A stretch of DNA of 64,000 nt from Ezakiella coagulans. Lineage in GTDB: Bacteria > Bacillota > Clostridia > Tissierellales > Peptoniphilaceae. This document shows positions 47,923 to 57,610 of this stretch, in pieces. The position numbers were made by a program, and so were the translations under genes. The notes under the pieces are model-generated. The model was given only the letters and a program-made list of their open reading frames with translations, was not told where the DNA came from and searched no databases. Within the stretch, counting starts at the first letter, position 1. The number at the start of each line of letters is the position of its first letter. The DNA lies in assembly GCF_003096635.1 (NCBI RefSeq), contig NZ_QEKV01000009.1:1-64000 (forward strand). The letters are read 5' to 3'.

Positions 47923-48564
47923 TTATCTCTTATTTTTAGGTGCATAATCCCTCATTTCAGGAATCTCTCCATTCGAAACCGCCCAAAGATAAAGACTTGC
48001 TACGCTGCAATAAGGGCTAAACCGTCTTCTATATTTTTCAAAAAGTTTCCGATCAATTTTTCTATGGTGATAAACCATTCTAAGTCCTCTTTGTATAGCG
48101 AGGTCATCGAAGCTAAATACATTCGGTCTTTGAAGACAAAAGAGCAGTATCATCTCCGCCGTCCAAACGCCGACGCCTTTTAATGTCGTCAAATATTTTA
48201 TCAGCTCGTCATCTTCCATTTTATACGCCGCTTCGATATCAAATTTTCCCGTGTGAACCTTTTCGGCAAAGTCCTTAATATACTCAACCTTTCGAAGTGA
48301 AATTCCAAACGAGCGTATTTCATCCACACTTGCATTTAAAACTCTCTCAGGGGTAACGGAGCCAAAGGAATTTTTCATTCTTTCCCAAATTGTCGCCTGA
48401 GCCTTTGTTGAAATTTGCTGCCCGACAATGTGGTGTACGAGTGCGGAAAAAAGTTCCGGATCCATTTCTCTTTCGATAAGCCCTATCTTTTCAATCACTC
48501 CCGCAAGTTTCTTGTCCTTATTTTTTAAATATGATATCTCTTTTTCTCCGTATTTGAAATACAA
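47923..48564 (-). CDS. DNA-3-methyladenine glycosylase (AlkA/HhH-GPD type)
   Basis: 213 residues. Helix-hairpin-helix LKGVGVWTAEMIL (about 135-147) and the catalytic Asp in FSFDDLAIQRGL. HIVGQQISTKAQ matches the AlkA N-terminal helix region. Excises alkylated bases such as 3-methyladenine. TTG at 48564 is preferred because GAGGTG lies 6 bp upstream; the GTG at 48573 would be inside that ribosome site. Likely co-transcribed with the following ogt gene. Confidence 0.85.
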   Translation of the reverse strand: MYFKYGEKEISYLKNKDKKLAGVIEKIGLIEREMDPELFSALVHHIVGQQISTKAQATIWERMKNSFGSVTPERVLNASVDEIRSFGISLRKVEYIKDFAEKVHTGKFDIEAAYKMEDDELIKYLTTLKGVGVWTAEMILLFCLQRPNVFSFDDLAIQRGLRMVYHHRKIDRKLFEKYRRRFSPYCSVASLYLWAVSNGEIPEMRDYAPKNKR

Positions 48565-48778
48565 CGCCCACACCTCAAATCAGTTTATATACTTTTATTA
48601 TATCTTATTTATTTCTAAAATTTCAATTTTAAAAAATTTAAACCGCTAAACTTCATGAATATTCTTGTAAAAATCATCCTTCTGTTCCATACAACCTTTA
48701 CATATAGGACCTAAACCAAACTTATACTTCAATCTAAAACACACCTAAATTTTTACAAATAAATCTTCCATAAGATTC

Positions 48779-48806
48779 AAAAAAATACTCCCGAAAAATC
48801 GGGAGC
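48779..48806 (-). terminator. Terminator of the SLH gene
   Basis: CTCCCGA-TTTT-TCGGGAG on the minus strand, followed by TATTTTTTT. Confidence 0.9.
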
Positions 48807-48825
48807 ATTTCTTTATGAGTTCAAT

Positions 48826-51252
48826 TTATTTTATAACGTAAAGAGCATCGATATCGTCATCAACAACGTGCATTCTTACAACAGAACCGACATTAGGTTC
48901 TTCACCGAAAATAGTGATGTCTTTTCTGAAAGTCTTGACAAATTCTTTGCCGTCTCTTTCAATTTTAACAGTTGTAACGCCGTCTTTAACGGAATATTCT
49001 TTAACTGTGTATTCACGATAGTCGTATGGAATGAGTTTTTCTACAGAGATAACTTCTCCATTCTTTGATAATGATACACGAACGATGTCTTCAGGGTCAA
49101 GTCTGTCAACTTTTGCATTTTTGTAGAGTTCAAGTTCTTTCTTTTCGCCCTTGTTATTTTCAGCTGTGATTTTAGCGTCTGTTCCTTGAACAAATCCATA
49201 AACCATTTTTAAAGTTTCGACATGATCAACAGGAACATTTTCTTTAAAGTTTGTAAATACAATTGTCTTTACAAGGTCTTTTCTTGCTGTCATAGGTGTT
49301 GCAGCACCCGGAACAGTGTTTTGGAAAGCTTCTGTTGAAACTACAACAGCTTGAAGTGCACCTTCTGAAGCAAATTTCTTTACATATTCAAGAGTTCTGA
49401 AATTGTATTTTCCATTTTCATTAACGATTATATCACTGTCTTTTGTGAGTTCATATTCGACTTTGTCGACAGTTACAAGACCGTATCTTCCGCGGCTTGG
49501 TGTTGTGTCAATTGCAAATTCTGCACCTTTTTTGTCCACATTTTTAGCATCTTTTGTGCTTGCATATTTTTGAATTTTTGCAACTTTGTTATCTTTTGTA
49601 GAAACATAAACGAGGTCGCCTTCGTTTAAATCTTGCATTCTTATAACTTTTTTACCTTCGAGAATTTCGAGATTTAAGTTGTCGATAACGTCAACCGGCT
49701 TGTTGTTTTTGTCAATCATTCTGATTTCGCCTGACGCAACTTTTTCAACAATCATTGTTTCTTCTTTTTCTGCAAAGTTTCCGCGAACGAGTTGTACGTT
49801 GTTGTTTAAGTCGAGAAGGATAACATTTTTCTTTGTTTCCATTGCTCTTAAAGTGCTGTCGTTTTCATCGTTTGGTATAACTTTGTAGTTTTCAAAATCA
49901 ACACTGATAACACCTTTTTTGTCCTTTTCGGTATTAATCTTATAGTAGTCGCCGTTTACATAGAAGTTCAAAACGCCGTCTTTCTTAGAAAGTCTGAATG
50001 TAACGTCACTCAAACTTTTGTCTGTAACGATAGCTTCATTGTTTCCATAAATGTGAAGAACTCCGTCTGTCGGAACTTCGATAGGTTTGATTGCTTCCAA
50101 CCCTTCTTTTGTTACTTTATAAACATTTGTCAAAGGTTGAATTGAAATTGCTTCAGGATTTGCATCCTTTATTACATAAACTTTTCCGTCTTTAACATCT
50201 GCAATCGGTGCGATGTCTTTGAAATTGAAGCTTCTGATGAACACAACTTTGTTGTTGTGTACAGTAACTTGTGCAAAGTCAACATTCTTATTTTCTTTTT
50301 CATATTTATCATAGCTGTATTTTACGCCGTTGTGTAAAATACCTGCCAAATTGTCTTCGAGCTTTGTTCTTTCGCTCAATGAAAGGTCATATCCGCTCTT
50401 GTCGCCGTTCATATAAAGTCTGTTTCTTAGGATTTCGAACTTTCCTGTCTTAACTTCATATTCTCCCGCAACTTTTAAAGCTGTGATTTTACTTTCAGGA
50501 CCTACTGTGAGGTCGCACACTTTACCGATATAGTGTCTTGCATCGAGAAGTTCTGAAAATTTAAAGCTGATTTCGTCTTCGGCTTTAATGTCTTTTGAAT
50601 CTGTGCTTATAACCAAAACTTTTGCACCCTTGTCGTCAGCTTCAACTACGAGTCCGCGAACTGCTGCTTCAGGAGTTTCCATTCTTCTGATCAGTACTTC
50701 ATAAAGAATGTCAAAAGCTTTTTCACGAACAGCCGGTGATTGATAATCAACAACGCCCAAGTTCTTTAAAAGTCCAAGCTCGATAGCCTTGTCGATATAT
50801 GGTTTTGACCATCTGCCTTCAACAGCTTTTTCTGCATCTGTCAAATCGCGACCTAGAGCTGTGTTTACCATCATTTTGATAGCTTCTTCATAGGTTACGT
50901 TTTGGCGTGGTCTAAATGTTCCGTCAGGGAAACCGTTTACGATTTTTGCAGTTGATGCAACGTTAACATATCCGTTTGCCCATCCGCCAACCTTCATATC
51001 GCTGAATTGTGATTTAAGTCCAATCAAATTGTCCGCTTTTTCTTGATCACCCAATGCGTAAACAACAATTTTTGCAAATTGGTCACGAGTGATGTTTTCT
51101 GTCAGGTTTAATTCACCGTTTTCGTCTCCGATGATAATCTTTTTATCTTGCAAATATTTGATGCGTGGATTGTCGGCTGCGTTTAACTTAAATAGAAAAA
51201 CACCGCTTACAACAAGTGCTGCTGCAAGAATAAAACTTAATAGTTTCTTCAT
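48826..51252 (-). CDS. SLH-domain cell-wall protein
   Basis: 808 residues, secreted (signal about 1-25). Three S-layer homology repeats occupy about 27-200: LTENITRDQFAKIVV, then FSDMKVGGWANGYVNVA...INGFPDGTFRPRQNVTYEEAIKM-like, then RWSKPYIDKAIELGLL. SLH domains bind pyruvylated wall polymers. The remaining 600 residues are beta-rich and lysine-rich without recognised domains; they could form the surface layer itself. AAGGAGG precedes the ATG. Own terminator. A possible -10 TATAAT lies near 51290 on the minus strand. Confidence 0.85.
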   Translation of the reverse strand: MKKLLSFILAAALVVSGVFLFKLNAADNPRIKYLQDKKIIIGDENGELNLTENITRDQFAKIVVYALGDQEKADNLIGLKSQFSDMKVGGWANGYVNVASTAKIVNGFPDGTFRPRQNVTYEEAIKMMVNTALGRDLTDAEKAVEGRWSKPYIDKAIELGLLKNLGVVDYQSPAVREKAFDILYEVLIRRMETPEAAVRGLVVEADDKGAKVLVISTDSKDIKAEDEISFKFSELLDARHYIGKVCDLTVGPESKITALKVAGEYEVKTGKFEILRNRLYMNGDKSGYDLSLSERTKLEDNLAGILHNGVKYSYDKYEKENKNVDFAQVTVHNNKVVFIRSFNFKDIAPIADVKDGKVYVIKDANPEAISIQPLTNVYKVTKEGLEAIKPIEVPTDGVLHIYGNNEAIVTDKSLSDVTFRLSKKDGVLNFYVNGDYYKINTEKDKKGVISVDFENYKVIPNDENDSTLRAMETKKNVILLDLNNNVQLVRGNFAEKEETMIVEKVASGEIRMIDKNNKPVDVIDNLNLEILEGKKVIRMQDLNEGDLVYVSTKDNKVAKIQKYASTKDAKNVDKKGAEFAIDTTPSRGRYGLVTVDKVEYELTKDSDIIVNENGKYNFRTLEYVKKFASEGALQAVVVSTEAFQNTVPGAATPMTARKDLVKTIVFTNFKENVPVDHVETLKMVYGFVQGTDAKITAENNKGEKKELELYKNAKVDRLDPEDIVRVSLSKNGEVISVEKLIPYDYREYTVKEYSVKDGVTTVKIERDGKEFVKTFRKDITIFGEEPNVGSVVRMHVVDDDIDALYVIK

Positions 51253-51360
51253 AGCTAATACCTCCTTAAGTAATCGCTCTAAATTAATTATAACCGATTT
51301 AACGCACGTTTAAACAATATTACGTTAAATGTAATGTTAATGAAATATGAAAATCGATTT

Positions 51361-52317
51361 TTAAAAGTCTTTGTTTCTTAAATTTAATCCAATCTCATGA
51401 AGCACATCGAAATTTGAAGTTTGATTTTGCGAAACAAAAAGCGTTTCGAGATTTTTTAAATTTGCAATAGGTGAAAAATCTTTTATATTATTCTTGTTTA
51501 AATAAAGCCTTTCAACCGCTTCAAGAGTCGATAGCGATTCAATACTAGAAATTCTGTTTTCGTCAAGCTCGAGACTTTTTATTAACTTTTTATCTTGAAG
51601 TGCATCGACATTTGCGATTCGATTGTTTCCAAGATAGACCGTTTCGAGCTTATAAGAATTCTTTAGTGGAGAAATGTCCTCGATGAAATTGTTTTCAAAA
51701 TTTATATACTCCAACTCACTCTTGTTTTCAAGCGCATCAATCGATGAAATTTCATTGTTTGCTCCCCAAACTTCATCAAGATTCTCCAAATCTTTAATCG
51801 CACTTATGTCCGTAATGCGATTGTTTCTAAAGAGAATTTTTTTGAGTGCCTTATTGCTTCTTAAAAAATTTAAATTTTTAATATTGTTGTCCTCAATTAA
51901 AATTTCCTCGAGATTTATAAGCTTCTCCATCATAATCTCATCTAGCGTATAAATGCCCGTCTCGTCGAGCACGAGTTCTCTTAGCTCCGTCATTTCGTCG
52001 AGCGTTCCCGCCGGAATTTCCATAATAGAAGGATTGTCCGCCAAATCGAGACTCTTTAAATGTTTTAAACCCGACAAGTGTCTCAATGTCATCGCATTTA
52101 AATTGTTTGAATAGAGTGACAGCCTTTCCAAATTCACCAAATTTTCTATGCCCTCAAGATCCTTCGTCCCCCTTGAAATTACCTCTAGTTCGTATATGTT
52201 TAAAGTTTCCGAAAACATTATCGGTCCTTGCATTTTCTTTAATTTTTTTCTTACTTCGAACTCAATCGCCCTGTCCTTAAAGGTGACTTCACGATCATAA
52301 AGCATTTTATTTTTCAA
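51361..52317 (-). CDS. Leucine-rich-repeat protein
   Basis: 318 residues, no signal peptide or anchor. About eleven LRR units of 21-23 residues in the internalin-like style (LEYINFENNFIEDISPLKN, LETVYLGNNRIANVDALQD) cover about 55-310. LRR arrays bind proteins; a cytoplasmic location is inferred from the missing signal. TTG start at 52317 follows AAGGATG. It stands alone, divergent from the ABC exporter. Confidence 0.82.
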   Translation of the reverse strand: MKNKMLYDREVTFKDRAIEFEVRKKLKKMQGPIMFSETLNIYELEVISRGTKDLEGIENLVNLERLSLYSNNLNAMTLRHLSGLKHLKSLDLADNPSIMEIPAGTLDEMTELRELVLDETGIYTLDEIMMEKLINLEEILIEDNNIKNLNFLRSNKALKKILFRNNRITDISAIKDLENLDEVWGANNEISSIDALENKSELEYINFENNFIEDISPLKNSYKLETVYLGNNRIANVDALQDKKLIKSLELDENRISSIESLSTLEAVERLYLNKNNIKDFSPIANLKNLETLFVSQNQTSNFDVLHEIGLNLRNKDF

Positions 52318-52486
52318 AAAATCACATCCTTACATATATTATATCATAAAAGTCTCATGCAATATATCAAATTGTATATGTTTATGTTTAATAAAAATCT
52401 TTTATATGTTTATTTTATATTTACCTATATTCAAACCTCGAAAGATTTCTACACAAGATATATATAATTCAATATGTTTTAAAGAA

Positions 52487-52520
52487 GTTAGTTGACGCTA
52501 ACTAAAAATTGTGCTAATAT
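52487..52520 (+). promoter_or_regulatory. Promoter with GTTAG-N6-CTAAC operator
   Basis: TTGACG (52492-52497), a 17-bp spacer and TAATAT (52515-52520). The dyad GTTAG-TTGACG-CTAAC (52487-52502) contains the whole -35, so binding would block transcription. The same dyad lies at 3134-3149. Confidence 0.7.
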
Positions 52521-52550
52521 ATGTTTAACAATATTTGAGGAGGTGTTCTT

Positions 52551-53246
52551 ATGATAAAAATTTCAAATTTGCATAAGTTCTACGGAGCAAAAGAAAATAG
52601 AGCGGAAGTTCTAAAAGGTATAAACTTAGAAATCGAAGACGGCAAAATTATTTGCGTATTGGGACCTTCAGGGTCCGGTAAGTCAACTTTGCTAAATATT
52701 TTGGGTGGCATCGAGACTATTGATGAAGGAGACGTAAGCGTTTTTGGCGAAGACATAAAAAATATGTCGAAAAAAGCTTTGGAAAATTACAGACGCGAAA
52801 ATCTCGGATTCGTTTTCCAATTTTATAATCTCATAAGCGATTTAAATGTACTTGAAAATGTTGAAGTCGGCAAATATCTCTCGAAAAAACCGCTGAACAC
52901 TGACACTTTACTTGACGAACTCGGACTAAGCGAGCATAAATATAAATATCCGAACGAAATTTCAGGCGGACAAGCGCAAAGGGCATCAATTGCACGCGCA
53001 ATGATAAAAAGTCCTAAGCTGTTAATTTGTGACGAGCCAACCGGGGCACTCGACTACGAAAGTGCAAAAGACGTTCTGTGCTTAATAGAAAATTTAAACC
53101 ATAAGTACCACTCGACCGTCATCATCGCAAGCCATAACACTCAAATTGCAAAGATGAGCGATGTGGTTTTGTCACTCCATAACGGCAGTATTAAAAGTGT
53201 TGTCGAGAACAAGGACAAAATTTCTGCAAAGGAAGTGACTTGGTAG
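52551..53246 (+). CDS. ABC transporter ATPase, MacB/LolD type
   Basis: 231 residues. Walker A GPSGSGKST (about 38-46), Q-loop FVFQFYNLI, signature ISGGQAQRASIARAM, Walker B LLICDEPTGALD. The short NLISDLNVLENVEVG after the Q-loop is typical of ATPases that drive FtsX-like exporters. GAGGAGG precedes the ATG. The permease gene begins at the base after its stop codon. Confidence 0.9.
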   Translation: MIKISNLHKFYGAKENRAEVLKGINLEIEDGKIICVLGPSGSGKSTLLNILGGIETIDEGDVSVFGEDIKNMSKKALENYRRENLGFVFQFYNLISDLNVLENVEVGKYLSKKPLNTDTLLDELGLSEHKYKYPNEISGGQAQRASIARAMIKSPKLLICDEPTGALDYESAKDVLCLIENLNHKYHSTVIIASHNTQIAKMSDVVLSLHNGSIKSVVENKDKISAKEVTW

Positions 53247-55487
53247 ATGAGAAATCCGATCAACAAGAGAATTTTCAGGCAGTTTAAATATAAGCCTTTA
53301 AAAGTATTCCCTATACTTATAGCACTGAGCTTCATTGTGGTTTTTGCTTCATCTTTTTTCACCGCACAACAATCGATCAAAAAACTTTATTATAAGCAAA
53401 TTGACGAGGGCAAAGTTGAAGACGGAGAATTTCAAACTATATATGAACTTACCGACGACTTACAATCAAAAATTGAGGCTCTCGGATTAAAACTTTACAA
53501 AAATTACTATTTCGAAGAGAAAATAGATTCCGATAAGGTTTTAAGAATTTTCAAAAATAGAAAAAATATTAATGAAGCCCTGCCTCATGAGGGAAGTTTG
53601 GCAAAAAATTCGGACGAAATTACTATGTCCGCATATTTTTCAAGAAATAACAATATTAAAGTCGGTGATAAAATTACTGTAGCTGACAAAACCTACACTG
53701 TTGCTTCTCTTGCATCATTTCCGGACTATTCTTCTGCACTAAAGAATAGAAACGATTTGGTAATGGACACCGGCCACTTCGGCATTGCCACGCTTCCTGA
53801 AAAAGCATTTGATAATATGTCCGACAAACAAATAACTTTTCTTTATTCATATCACACAAATGAGAACTTAGATAAAAAAGAAGCACGTGAAATACTCAAG
53901 TCTATTTCAAAAATCGTGAACAAAGATAATTTGATGGTTGATGGGGTTACAAGATTCGACAATAAGTGTATAACATATATTATGGATGACATGGGTGGCG
54001 ATGTCCCTACGATGACAATAGCAACCGCTCTTCTTTTTATAGCGATAGCATTTATATCAAGCGTTCAAATCAAAAGCATTATCGAAGATGAGGCCCCTAT
54101 AATCGGCACTCTTCTTGCCTCAGGCTACAGAAAACGAGAACTCCTTAAAAATTATATGTCAATGCCACTTTTTCTTGTTCTCATTTCATCTCTAATCGGA
54201 AATGCTGTGGCATATCTATATGTGTATAAAAAATATGCTGAAATTTATTATAGATCATTTGATTTGCCTTCATTCGAGCCATTCATAACCCCAAGATCAT
54301 TTCTTATAACGTCGATTATGCCGATGATTCTCTATCTTATAATAAATTACGCAGTCATATCCCGAAGTCTCAACATGAGTCCGGTCAACTTTTTGAGACG
54401 GAATTTTAAAAAATCAAAAGCCAAGAGCAGATTTCATTTAAAAAATTTAAGCTTCATTAAAAAATTTAAATTAAGGGTTATTTTTGCAAATAAGCTTACT
54501 TATGTTTCCCTTCTTTTCGGCGTTTTTATTGCAAATCTTCTGTTAATGTTTGCACTATCTGCAAAACCGATTTTTAATATTTACGCCGAGAATATGAAAA
54601 CACAAATGAAATATGCCCACACTTATATAGTTAAAAGCGACATGGATAAACTTGATGCACCAAAAGTAACAATTGTAAATGCAGATCTTGTAGATAAAAA
54701 CGATGAAAGTGTTCAGATTTACGGAATAGATGACGACACTAAATATAACAGTTTAAATATTTCAAGTCTTCAAAACGACGAGGCCGTCATAAGTAATGGC
54801 CTTGCGAAGAGATTTGAATATAAAATTGGTGATACAATTAAAATTAGAGAACCGTATAATAGTGAAGAGAAAAATATCAAAGTTAAAGCTGTTGATAGTG
54901 AAAACAACTATTTTCAAGTATTCACAAAAAGAACTTCTCTAAACAAGATTATAAACCGTGACGATGCATATTTTAACGCATATATGAGCGACAATGCACT
55001 AAATGTGTCGAAGGAAAATCTAGTCACAGAAATTAATCGTGATGAAATGAGTAAATTTATGATTCACTTTTTGGACTCATTCTCGGTCGTTTTTACAATG
55101 ATTCAAATAGTTGCAGTTGCCTTCTATTTTATATTACTTCTAATGGTAACGGAACTCATTATCGAGCGTGCAAAACTCAATATGACTTATCTTAAAATAT
55201 TTGGTTTTAGAGATAATGAAATCACAAAAATTTATGTAAACACCAGCTTTTTGATCTTATTATTCTTCCAAATCATACTCATCCCAATACTTGACAAGAT
55301 TATGAAATACCTTTACTTCATTTCTATGCAAAAATTTGACGCATATATTGAAGTGACCATTCCGCTTAACGTCTTCTTGATCGGCTACCTAATGACCATT
55401 GTGATTTTCGTTTTGTGTCAAGCTATTGAAAGACGTAAAATCGGAAAGATCGACATGGTTAAAGAACTTAAGACTATCGCCGGATAA
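53247..55487 (+). CDS. FtsX-like ABC permease
   Basis: 746 residues. An N-terminal helix (about 16-36), a large outside domain, three helices (about 255-370) with the FtsX/MacB-like GTLLASGYRKRELLKNY coupling segment, a second outside region and four further helices to the end with YLKIFGFRDNEITKIY. This is the duplicated 8-plus-helix exporter type. Mechanotransmission-type export of peptides, lipoproteins or drugs is typical. Substrate unknown; regulation by the GTTAG dyad suggests a metal or toxin response. Confidence 0.85.
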   Translation: MRNPINKRIFRQFKYKPLKVFPILIALSFIVVFASSFFTAQQSIKKLYYKQIDEGKVEDGEFQTIYELTDDLQSKIEALGLKLYKNYYFEEKIDSDKVLRIFKNRKNINEALPHEGSLAKNSDEITMSAYFSRNNNIKVGDKITVADKTYTVASLASFPDYSSALKNRNDLVMDTGHFGIATLPEKAFDNMSDKQITFLYSYHTNENLDKKEAREILKSISKIVNKDNLMVDGVTRFDNKCITYIMDDMGGDVPTMTIATALLFIAIAFISSVQIKSIIEDEAPIIGTLLASGYRKRELLKNYMSMPLFLVLISSLIGNAVAYLYVYKKYAEIYYRSFDLPSFEPFITPRSFLITSIMPMILYLIINYAVISRSLNMSPVNFLRRNFKKSKAKSRFHLKNLSFIKKFKLRVIFANKLTYVSLLFGVFIANLLLMFALSAKPIFNIYAENMKTQMKYAHTYIVKSDMDKLDAPKVTIVNADLVDKNDESVQIYGIDDDTKYNSLNISSLQNDEAVISNGLAKRFEYKIGDTIKIREPYNSEEKNIKVKAVDSENNYFQVFTKRTSLNKIINRDDAYFNAYMSDNALNVSKENLVTEINRDEMSKFMIHFLDSFSVVFTMIQIVAVAFYFILLLMVTELIIERAKLNMTYLKIFGFRDNEITKIYVNTSFLILLFFQIILIPILDKIMKYLYFISMQKFDAYIEVTIPLNVFLIGYLMTIVIFVLCQAIERRKIGKIDMVKELKTIAG

Positions 55488-55570
55488 CATATATTTATAC
55501 ATCGTTTTATCTTATCCGGAAATATATGAATAAAAATCTTGTATAACAATACAATTTTACAAATCAAAAT

Positions 55571-55608
55571 ATACCCTCTTTACTGATTGTATCAGTAACG
55601 GAGGGTAT
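55571..55608 (+). repeat. Hairpin resembling the IS right-end palindrome
   Basis: ATACCCTC..TTACTGAT-TGT-ATCAGTAA..GAGGGTAT. It closely follows the layout of 33784-33818 in the IS (ATACCCTC..TACTGG-TTGT-CCAGTA..GAGGGTA). Followed by TTTTAT it could terminate the exporter operon, so it may be an IS-derived relic reused as a terminator. Confidence 0.55.
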
Positions 55609-55684
55609 TTTATATTACAGAATATTTGAAGCAAAATTTATATTTAATAGAAACAAAATAAATAACTAAAATACAAACTTAAAC

Positions 55685-55720
55685 AATAAAAAAATGCATC
55701 CCCATCAGTGGCTCAGCATT
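55685..55720 (-). terminator. Terminator of the DUF3798 gene
   Basis: On the minus strand AATGC...GCATT with an inner GCC/GGG-type pairing, followed by TTTTTTTATTG. Confidence 0.7.
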
Positions 55721-55729
55721 CTTAAAATT

Positions 55730-56980
55730 TTAATCTCTTATAATATTGTCTTCTTCATGTTTTTTTAAAAGTTCAGCAATATTAGGAATTATACTGTCCG
55801 CAATATTTGAAAAACCTTTTCCAAAAATATATGTGTCCTGATATACTAAAATATGATTTGAAACTTCCTTTCCGCTCTTTCCATCAACATAGTAATCTGC
55901 CTTCCAACTAACGTCAGGATTTATTTCCTCAAATATCTGACGTACATTTTTTATATCCGGCTTATCAATTTCACCTTTGATACATCTCATAGCAAGTTCC
56001 ACAAGAAGTTCTGTTGTACTGCTTCCATAAGAATAGACCCAAGTTCCCATTCTATCCGGATTCTTCTTGTATAAAAGCATTTCTTCCTTGCGTAAAATAT
56101 CAATATTATCGGCATCATCCTTTATATCAAGTGCCTCTTTATATCCGAGAATAGGACTTGGCAAATCCTGCTCAACAAATATTGCGCCATATTCCAAAGT
56201 CTTTTTTATTATTGGAGCAATGTGTGCATCATTTGTCGAGAAGAACGCTGTGTCCTTACCATATTTTTTTATCCATAGCGGAAATTGATCCAGAATAAAG
56301 TTTTGTGCTTCAGCAATTCCTCCGTCACTTGCAGGATCCGGTGCATCGATTGCTACAAACTCCATACCAAGTTCGTTACACGTTGCCTTCATTATTCTTT
56401 CTCTCAAATTCACAAGTTCAATTTCTCTGTGCCTTTTAAAAGAAACGTGAACAAAAGTCCTTGCCCCCATTTGCTTTGCACATAGCGGTATCAAATACCC
56501 TCTTTTGATATTGTCCGGATCGATTATTAGATCCGCATATTTGTGTATCTCTTCCGGTTCTTCCTGCGTGTTTGAAACCAAACACAAAATGTCCGGTCTT
56601 TTTTTCTTTATTATTTTAAATGCTTCCGCCGTGCCTTTAATTCCCTGATTTACAATAATCGCTTTCATCTTGTCGTCATCAATAAAACTTGTAATCTGTG
56701 AAATTACATTTTCCGTTTCCTTCGGAAAATTGTCAGGGTAATTTAAATGACAAATATAACCCCCGAGATTTGAGTCTCCATATTTTTTAATAAGCTTTTC
56801 TGCAGCCGAAAATTCATCAATACTCTGAGAAGTAGTTCCCGTCACAAGTCCGATATGAAACTTAGCAGACTCATGCACTACATTTTCATCACGCTCTTCA
56901 TCATTGCAACCTATAAATAAGCCAACCGAAAGCACAAGAATCATTATTAAGATTTTTCTATAAACTTTATTTGTATTCAT
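55730..56980 (-). CDS. DUF3798 lipoprotein
   Basis: 416 residues. A type II signal with lipobox VGLFIGC-NDEE (Cys about 25), then a two-lobed fold resembling periplasmic-binding proteins: FHIGLVTGTTSQSIDEFSAAE, KAIIVNQGIKGTAEAF, DILCLVSNTQ, DTAFFSTNDAHIAPII. This matches DUF3798 proteins of anaerobic Firmicutes, which are thought to bind a ligand for uptake or sensing. No transporter genes are adjacent. Promoter not resolved. Confidence 0.78.
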   Translation of the reverse strand: MNTNKVYRKILIMILVLSVGLFIGCNDEERDENVVHESAKFHIGLVTGTTSQSIDEFSAAEKLIKKYGDSNLGGYICHLNYPDNFPKETENVISQITSFIDDDKMKAIIVNQGIKGTAEAFKIIKKKRPDILCLVSNTQEEPEEIHKYADLIIDPDNIKRGYLIPLCAKQMGARTFVHVSFKRHREIELVNLRERIMKATCNELGMEFVAIDAPDPASDGGIAEAQNFILDQFPLWIKKYGKDTAFFSTNDAHIAPIIKKTLEYGAIFVEQDLPSPILGYKEALDIKDDADNIDILRKEEMLLYKKNPDRMGTWVYSYGSSTTELLVELAMRCIKGEIDKPDIKNVRQIFEEINPDVSWKADYYVDGKSGKEVSNHILVYQDTYIFGKGFSNIADSIIPNIAELLKKHEEDNIIRD

Positions 56981-57039
56981 AATAATATTATATACATTAA
57001 ACTATCCGTAAAATTTAAATTTTAGTTACGAAGAATTTG

Positions 57040-57074
57040 TGAAAGAAAAGCTTTCACATAAAATATGAAAGCTT
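57040..57074 (-). terminator. Terminator of the par-apt gene run
   Basis: On the minus strand AAGCTTTCA...TGAAAGCTT (57074-57048), then TTCTTT. Confidence 0.65.
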
Positions 57075-57078
57075 AGTT

Positions 57079-57594
57079 TTATAGATTATATTTGACAATT
57101 GAAAATACATCCGTGTCAAGCTTTTCACGACCATTCAAGTCTGTAAGTTCAATTAAGAATCCAATTTTAACAATTGTGGCCCCGGTCTTTTTTATAAGTT
57201 CTTCTGTCGCCTTAATTGTACCGCCGGTTGCAAGAAGATCATCTATAATCGCAACTCTATCTCCCGGCTTTAAATCGTCCTTGTGCATAAAAAGTTCATC
57301 TGTACCATATTCCTTGTCATAAGAAACGCTTATTGTTTCACGTGGTAATTTTCCTTTTTTTCTTATAGGCACAAAACCGATTCCAAGTTCATATGCAACC
57401 GGACATCCAAGCACGAAACCACGTGCTTCCGGAGCAACAATAAAATCAATTTTTTCATCCCTTAAAGGCTCTGCAAGTGCCATGACAGCTTCTTTAAAAG
57501 AATCTTTGTTCCTTAATAAAGTTGTTATGTCCTTAAATGAAATTCCTTCTTTTGGAAAATCCATAATGACATCTATTTCTTTTTTTAAATCCAT
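57079..57594 (-). CDS. apt: Adenine phosphoribosyltransferase
   Basis: 171 residues. The PRPP-binding motif AIIDDLLATGGTIKA (about 118-132) and the adenine-side FVLGCPVAYELGIGFVPIRK are typical of Apt. Converts adenine and PRPP to AMP in purine salvage; it complements the MTA/SAH nucleosidase gene at 7 kb, which would release adenine. An upstream in-frame ATG (57645) lies within the preceding gene; GAAAGGGA fixes the start at 57594. Last gene of the run. Confidence 0.9.
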   Translation of the reverse strand: MDLKKEIDVIMDFPKEGISFKDITTLLRNKDSFKEAVMALAEPLRDEKIDFIVAPEARGFVLGCPVAYELGIGFVPIRKKGKLPRETISVSYDKEYGTDELFMHKDDLKPGDRVAIIDDLLATGGTIKATEELIKKTGATIVKIGFLIELTDLNGREKLDTDVFSIVKYNL

Positions 57595-57610
57595 AATATC
57601 CCTTTCTAAT

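Noticed and set aside
52487-52502. Calling the GTTAG dyad a proven DtxR/IdeR box
   Set aside because: Only half-sites match the consensus and no metal regulator gene is in the window.
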